Shown one piece after another: positions 61,873-64,000 of a stretch of DNA of 64,000 bases (the first letter of the stretch is position 1; each line of letters begins with the position of its first letter). This stretch comes from Prunella strophiata (Eukaryota; Chordata; Aves; Passeriformes; Prunellidae). The stretch spans positions 4,410,530 to 4,474,529 of the forward strand of contig JAZBQD010000019.1 of NCBI GenBank assembly GCA_036583965.1, given 5' to 3'. Below the pieces are notes generated by a model. It saw nothing but the letters and a program-made list of their open reading frames with translations. It had not been told where the DNA came from and searched no databases. The position numbers were made by a program, and so were the translations under genes.

Positions 61873-62275
61873 CCTGTCATGGAATGGTTTGAGTTGGGAA
61901 GGACCTCAAAGTTTATCCAGTTCCATCCCCTGCCATGGCAGGGGCACTTTCCACTATCCCAGGCTGCTCCAAGACCTGTCCCACCTGGCCTGGAACACTT
62001 CCAGAGATGGCACAGCCACAGCTCTGTGGGCACCCTGTGCCAGGGCCTCACACCCTCACAGGGAGGAATTCCTTCCCAATATCCCATCTAACCCTGCCCT
62101 CTGGCACTTTGAAGCCATTCCCCCTTGTCCAAAGTCCCTGCCAAGCTCTCTTGGAGTCCCTTTAGCCCTGGAAGGGGCTCTAAGATCTTTCCAGAGTTTT
62201 CTCTTTTCCAGGCTGGACAGCCCCGGCTCTCCCAGCCTGTCCCCGTGTCAGAGGAGCTCCAGCCCTCTGATCTGA
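61873..62275 (-). mobile_element. CR1 LINE fragment, 3' end, antisense
   Basis: Begins 'tcatggaatggtttgagttg' and 'ggaaggacctcaaagtttat'. It runs through 'ggctgctccaagacctgtcc', 'gggcaccctgtgccagggcc' and 'agccattcccccttgtccaa', then 'tagccctggaaggggctcta' and 'tttccaggctggacagcccc'. It lies about 575 bases upstream of the first-exon ATG, in the same orientation as the gene. Confidence 0.93.
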
Positions 62276-62474
62276 CACCTTTGTCACATCCCTCCAGAGG
62301 AGAATATCTCTCTGTGGCACTTGGAAACGCTGCCTCAGTGGTGGACAGCTCTGCTATCCCACACTGGGAGAGTTCAGGAAGAAAAGGGGTATCTGCCCTC
62401 AGCTACACAGACAGGCTGCACACCTGCTTTAACATCTCTCCATACAATGTCCACAAAATCCTTGCCTGCATTTG

Positions 62475-62496
62475 AAAAAAAAAAAAAAAAAAAAAG
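62475..62496 (+). repeat. Poly(A) run, 22 bases
   Basis: Uninterrupted A homopolymer. It could mark the 3' end of a plus-strand retrotransposed copy, but the upstream 200 bases are not recognisable. Confidence 0.9.
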
Positions 62497-62692
62497 AGGT
62501 GAAAAATTCACCATTTGGGTTTGGCACTCATTCCAGAAGCTAATTCTGTCTCTGGCAACAATTAGGCTTTGAATTACTTGACTTTTCGTATTGCTGGTCC
62601 TTGCCACGCTTCTCTCTGCAAGACTGAGAGGTCCATTAGCAACCAGCCTTTTTTCCTTTAAAATATATTTCTATCCAGAAATCAACTCACTT

Positions 62693-62742
62693 GTTTGTTT
62701 GTTTTGGGGTTGTTTTGTTTTGTGTTGGTTTTTTTTTTGTGG
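62693..62742 (+). repeat. T/G-rich low-complexity tract
   Basis: GTTTG, TTTTG and GGTT motifs without a fixed unit and only G and T bases. It resembles the longer tract at 23.7 kb. Confidence 0.8.
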
Positions 62743-64000
62743 CTGTGTCATACTTACCTTCACTTACTCCTTTTCCATCCAGTCATTTTCATTAACTGGT
62801 ACACAGGAAACCCAGTCAAGACATTCCATATCCTTTGCTTCTTCCTCTGCTCACATTCCTTTTTCTCTGTTCTGTGCTTGGCTAAATAAGCTGATGGCAC
62901 AAAACTGCCTTTTATGAGCACAAACAAATAATAGATGTATTAAAAATAGCCCTTGCTGTGGCTTTGCTCAGGGAGTCATTAGCTGGTTAGTGTTTGTACA
63001 GTGCTTTGAAGATCAAGGTTTTGTGGTGTGGGGATGCAGATATGAAAATGCACTTGCAATATTAAATACCCTTTTGATCTTGATTTCTTGTCTCTTGCCC
63101 TGGTGCTGGGTAATACTGAGGGCAGTTATAAATCAGCCATAAATCAAACCACCAAAATAACTCAGGAATTCAAGGCACAGCTCATTTCACAGTTTCCCCA
63201 TCCCCTTTTAAGCTAGCTATGAAACAAGATCAGTGACTTTGCATGCTTTTCAATGTATAGATTTTTTTTTTTAATTTGTCCAACAGAAGGACAGATCCCT
63301 ACATGAGAAATATACACCAACTGATATTTGCTTTTACTTCTGATCTGTGGAGTGCCATAAGCAGCCCATCACCCCTCCAGGATTTCCCAGACCATGGGAC
63401 AGAGCAGCTGAGACCCAGACCAGATATTAGTTGGCTTTGAGAGGTGCTGGGTCAGTAGGAGCTGGTGAGGCTCTAAGCTCTTCTGCAGGATTTAAATTCC
63501 CTGTCCTACTTAGGGAAGCACAGTTGATGCAAAAATCACTTGCCTGGTGTGTTGTGTGGAATTCTCTGAACAAACCACAAGTCCCCCCCCCTTCCCAATT
63601 TCACCTCCAGTGGGAGTTGGTGTTATGAGAACATTACCAGCATTGATCTCAGCTTCAAAGTCAAATTTTGGGACTTAAAAGTGTTACTTTGAAGAGAAGG
63701 AAAGAAATGGCTGGTTCATTTGAAGGTTAAACTGATGTACCCAGAAACAACTCTAAGCTTCAAGCTTTCCAAACACCTTAGTTCAGGCTTAATTTTTCAT
63801 CTCCTCTCCTCCTCTTATCCCTAGGCTTTCAAGGACATGCTGTGCATGTTTAAACATCACTAGATGATAATACAAGCAAAGCCATTCTTGAAATTGCTCC
63901 TGCCTGTGGTTCCCTTCCAACATCACTCTGTGCAATGGATGCACAGTGATACCTTCTGTCTGCTTGAAAGCTTATAATGAATTGCAGCTCTGTATTGTTT

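Larger units (their letters stand above)
62276..64000. other. Noncoding sequence, upstream flank
   Basis: Unique-looking sequence containing a 22-base A run (62,475-62,496), a T/G-rich tract (62,693-62,742), a T/A run near 63,261 and a C9 run near 63,584. No gene, exon or named repeat is supported. Confidence 0.5.

Overview
This window is vertebrate nuclear DNA and almost certainly avian, probably a songbird. The evidence is direct. At least sixteen 5'-truncated CR1 LINE fragments lie in both orientations, and they are the only recognisable LINE family. There are several short solo LTRs, a CpG-poor AT-rich background, and one GC-rich CpG island. There is no bacterial gene organisation, and most open frames here are chance frames or products of repeats.

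Layout. 1-5,167: unique sequence with CR1 fragments, including a back-to-back pair at 3.55-4.06 kb. 5,168-8,804: a 3.6-kb minisatellite with a 31-32-bp unit and about 114 copies. 8.8-12.8 kb: unique sequence and two CR1s. 12,786-16,045: three related minus-oriented solo LTRs, each with its own 6-bp target duplication, so three independent insertions within 3.3 kb. 16-21.6 kb: unique sequence, a pyrimidine triplet tract and two plus-oriented CR1s. 21,655-23,601: about 150 perfect copies of a 10-bp unit (ATTTTCCAAG) between two near-identical ~222-bp direct repeats, followed by a G/T-only tract. 24-61 kb: mostly unique noncoding sequence with scattered CR1s, a small solo LTR at 28.4 kb, a very old CR1 at 44.9-45.5 kb and a 950-bp CR1 at 53.9-54.8 kb that keeps a degraded reverse-transcriptase C-terminus. 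60,745-61,715: CpG island.

The only convincing protein-coding sequence is a 103-bp first coding exon on the minus strand (61,298-61,196) inside the CpG island. It encodes 34 residues and ends in a good splice donor. I could not name the gene. Transcription would run leftwards, so much or all of 1-61,195 may be its first intron or flanking sequence. I see no second exon that I can support.

The most notable structures are the perfect 10-bp array with its duplicated flanks and an upstream two-copy seed, the zoned 32-bp minisatellite, and the LTR insertion cluster.
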